A DNA stretch of 52,285 nucleotides. Source: an uncultured Prevotellamassilia sp. GTDB lineage: Bacteria; Bacteroidota; Bacteroidia; Bacteroidales; Bacteroidaceae. Where the stretch lies: NCBI GenBank assembly GCA_934255485.1, contig CAKQOG010000017.1:1-52285 (forward strand), in the 5' to 3' direction. Of this stretch, positions 51,862-52,285 are shown piece after piece. The translations under genes and the position numbers were made by a program. A model generated the notes under the pieces. The model was given only the letters and a program-made list of their open reading frames with translations, did no database searches and was not told the origin of the DNA. The stretch's first letter is position 1. Each line of letters begins with the position of its first letter.

Positions 51862-52040
51862 GATGGCGCTCTGAAGGAGCAAAAGATGAAGCCTTGGATG
51901 CTTGTGGGTTCATCTTATGCTCTTACAGAGCGTCATCATAACGAAATGTACATAACCCAAGGCGGTGCCTTGGGCTGTAGTCTTTTGGGCTTTCAGCCCG
52001 TACCTTTCTAATTTAAATTTGTCTATTTACTTATCATTTA
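51862..52040. repeat. Palindromic repeat, copy A
   Basis: Hairpins in order: a 30-base inverted pair beginning GATGGCGCTCTG (51862) and ending AGAGCGTCATC (51937); CCCAAGGC-ggt-GCCTTGGG (51956-51974); GGGCT-ttc-AGCCC (51987-51999). An AT-rich arm with AATTTAAATT and TTTACTTATCATTTAAG follows. It is the most complete copy together with B. Confidence 0.7.
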
Positions 52041-52120
52041 AGTAGGAGATTGTCAATACATAAAACATTCAAATGGGCAAACTATGCACTTTTAGCGGAC
52101 AGTAATAATTATTTGTATAA

Positions 52121-52260
52121 GTAAGTGTAACCAATTTAAATTAGAAGAAAATAAGGAGTAAAGTACGGGCTGAAAGCCCAAAAGATCATAGCCCAGGGCA
52201 GCGCCCTGGGGTATGTATATTTCGTTATGATGGCGCTCTGTAAGAGCAAAAGATGAAGCC
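52121..52260. repeat. Palindromic repeat, copy B
   Basis: In inverse order to copy A: GTATAAGTAAGTG and AATTTAAATTAGAA, then GGGCT-gaa-AGCCC (52167-52179), CCCAGGGC-agc-GCCCTGGG (52192-52210), then GATGGCGCTCTG...AAGATGAAGCC (52229-52260). Copies A and B face each other about 80 bases apart. Confidence 0.7.
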
Positions 52261-52285
52261 ACCGCTAAGCAATTGAGGTTTAATC

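Larger units (their letters stand above)
51757..52285. other. Repeat cluster at the right end
   Basis: No real gene. It contains palindromic repeat copies A (51862-52040) and B (52121-52260) in opposite orientation. A 71-codon ORF at 51796-52011 is formed by repeat sequence. Confidence 0.6.

Noticed and set aside
51796..52011. 71-codon plus-strand ORF
   Set aside because: It is made entirely of palindromic repeat copy A and runs through three hairpins; no leader or homologous protein is expected.
1..52285. tRNA, rRNA or insertion-sequence genes
   Set aside because: I looked for cloverleaf arms, TTCGANTC T-loops, rRNA stretches and transposase-like proteins and saw none; a tRNAscan or Infernal run was not possible.

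Overview
The window looks like a chromosomal segment of an anaerobic member of the Bacteroidales, most likely Prevotella or a near relative. The evidence is family content and signals: a complete Bat (Bacteroides aerotolerance) operon, PPi-dependent phosphofructokinase, a Bacteroidetes-type serine palmitoyltransferase, BACON, DUF3256 and DUF4922 domains, a type IX secretion C-terminal domain, a low G+C content, very few Shine-Dalgarno sequences, and many promoters of the Bacteroidetes TAnnTTTG (-7) type. Species-level placement is inference. I saw no rRNA, tRNA, CRISPR array, prophage or transposase gene.

Layout. 1-1245: intergenic repeats and one small secreted hypothetical gene. 1246-5107 (+): glycosyltransferase, lipoprotein and UvrD/PcrA helicase. 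5457-9774 (-): a secreted leucine-rich-repeat protein followed by a secreted M60 metallopeptidase. 9973-11706: an AT-rich islet with a broken gene and three unrecognised ORFs. 11784-18471 (-): GH25 lysozyme, PPi-phosphofructokinase, serine palmitoyltransferase, primase and QueD. 18720-23697 (+): aconitase, isocitrate dehydrogenase and citrate synthase, the oxidative branch from citrate to 2-oxoglutarate. 23799-27810 (-): an envelope and housekeeping run (LpxL-like acyltransferase, DUF2520, KdsC-like phosphatase, Maf, TsaC/Sua5, lipoprotein). 28284-36850 (+): moxR, DUF58, a membrane protein, then batA-batE. 36911-37621 (+): PAP2 phosphatase. 37622-38174: a repeat-rich gap. 38175-40397 (-): nadD, gmk, yicC. 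40583-44128 (+): fabD, GH13 enzyme, DUF3256 protein. 44217-50915 (-): B3/B4-domain protein, a 1295-residue three-part fusion, and DNA ligase. 51082-51756 (+): trmD. The window ends in a cluster of palindromic repeats.

Most genes are core metabolism or envelope biogenesis. The parts most worth a second look are: (i) the 1295-residue fusion of a GT2 glycosyltransferase, a HIT/GalT-like DUF4922 domain and a SpoIID/LytB domain; (ii) a four-copy palindromic repeat family at 37.6, 41.6, 51.9 and 52.2 kb; (iii) a cluster of palindromes at 37.92-38.01 kb, including a perfect 18-bp one; (iv) the islet at 10-11.7 kb with overlapping head-to-head ORFs; (v) isocitrate dehydrogenase with cofactor-site residues expected of an NAD-dependent enzyme; and (vi) a tiny ORF with a perfect Shine-Dalgarno sequence overlapping a terminator-like hairpin between acn and icd. 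I cannot show that any of these is a wholly new system; the fusion protein is the best candidate for undescribed biochemistry.
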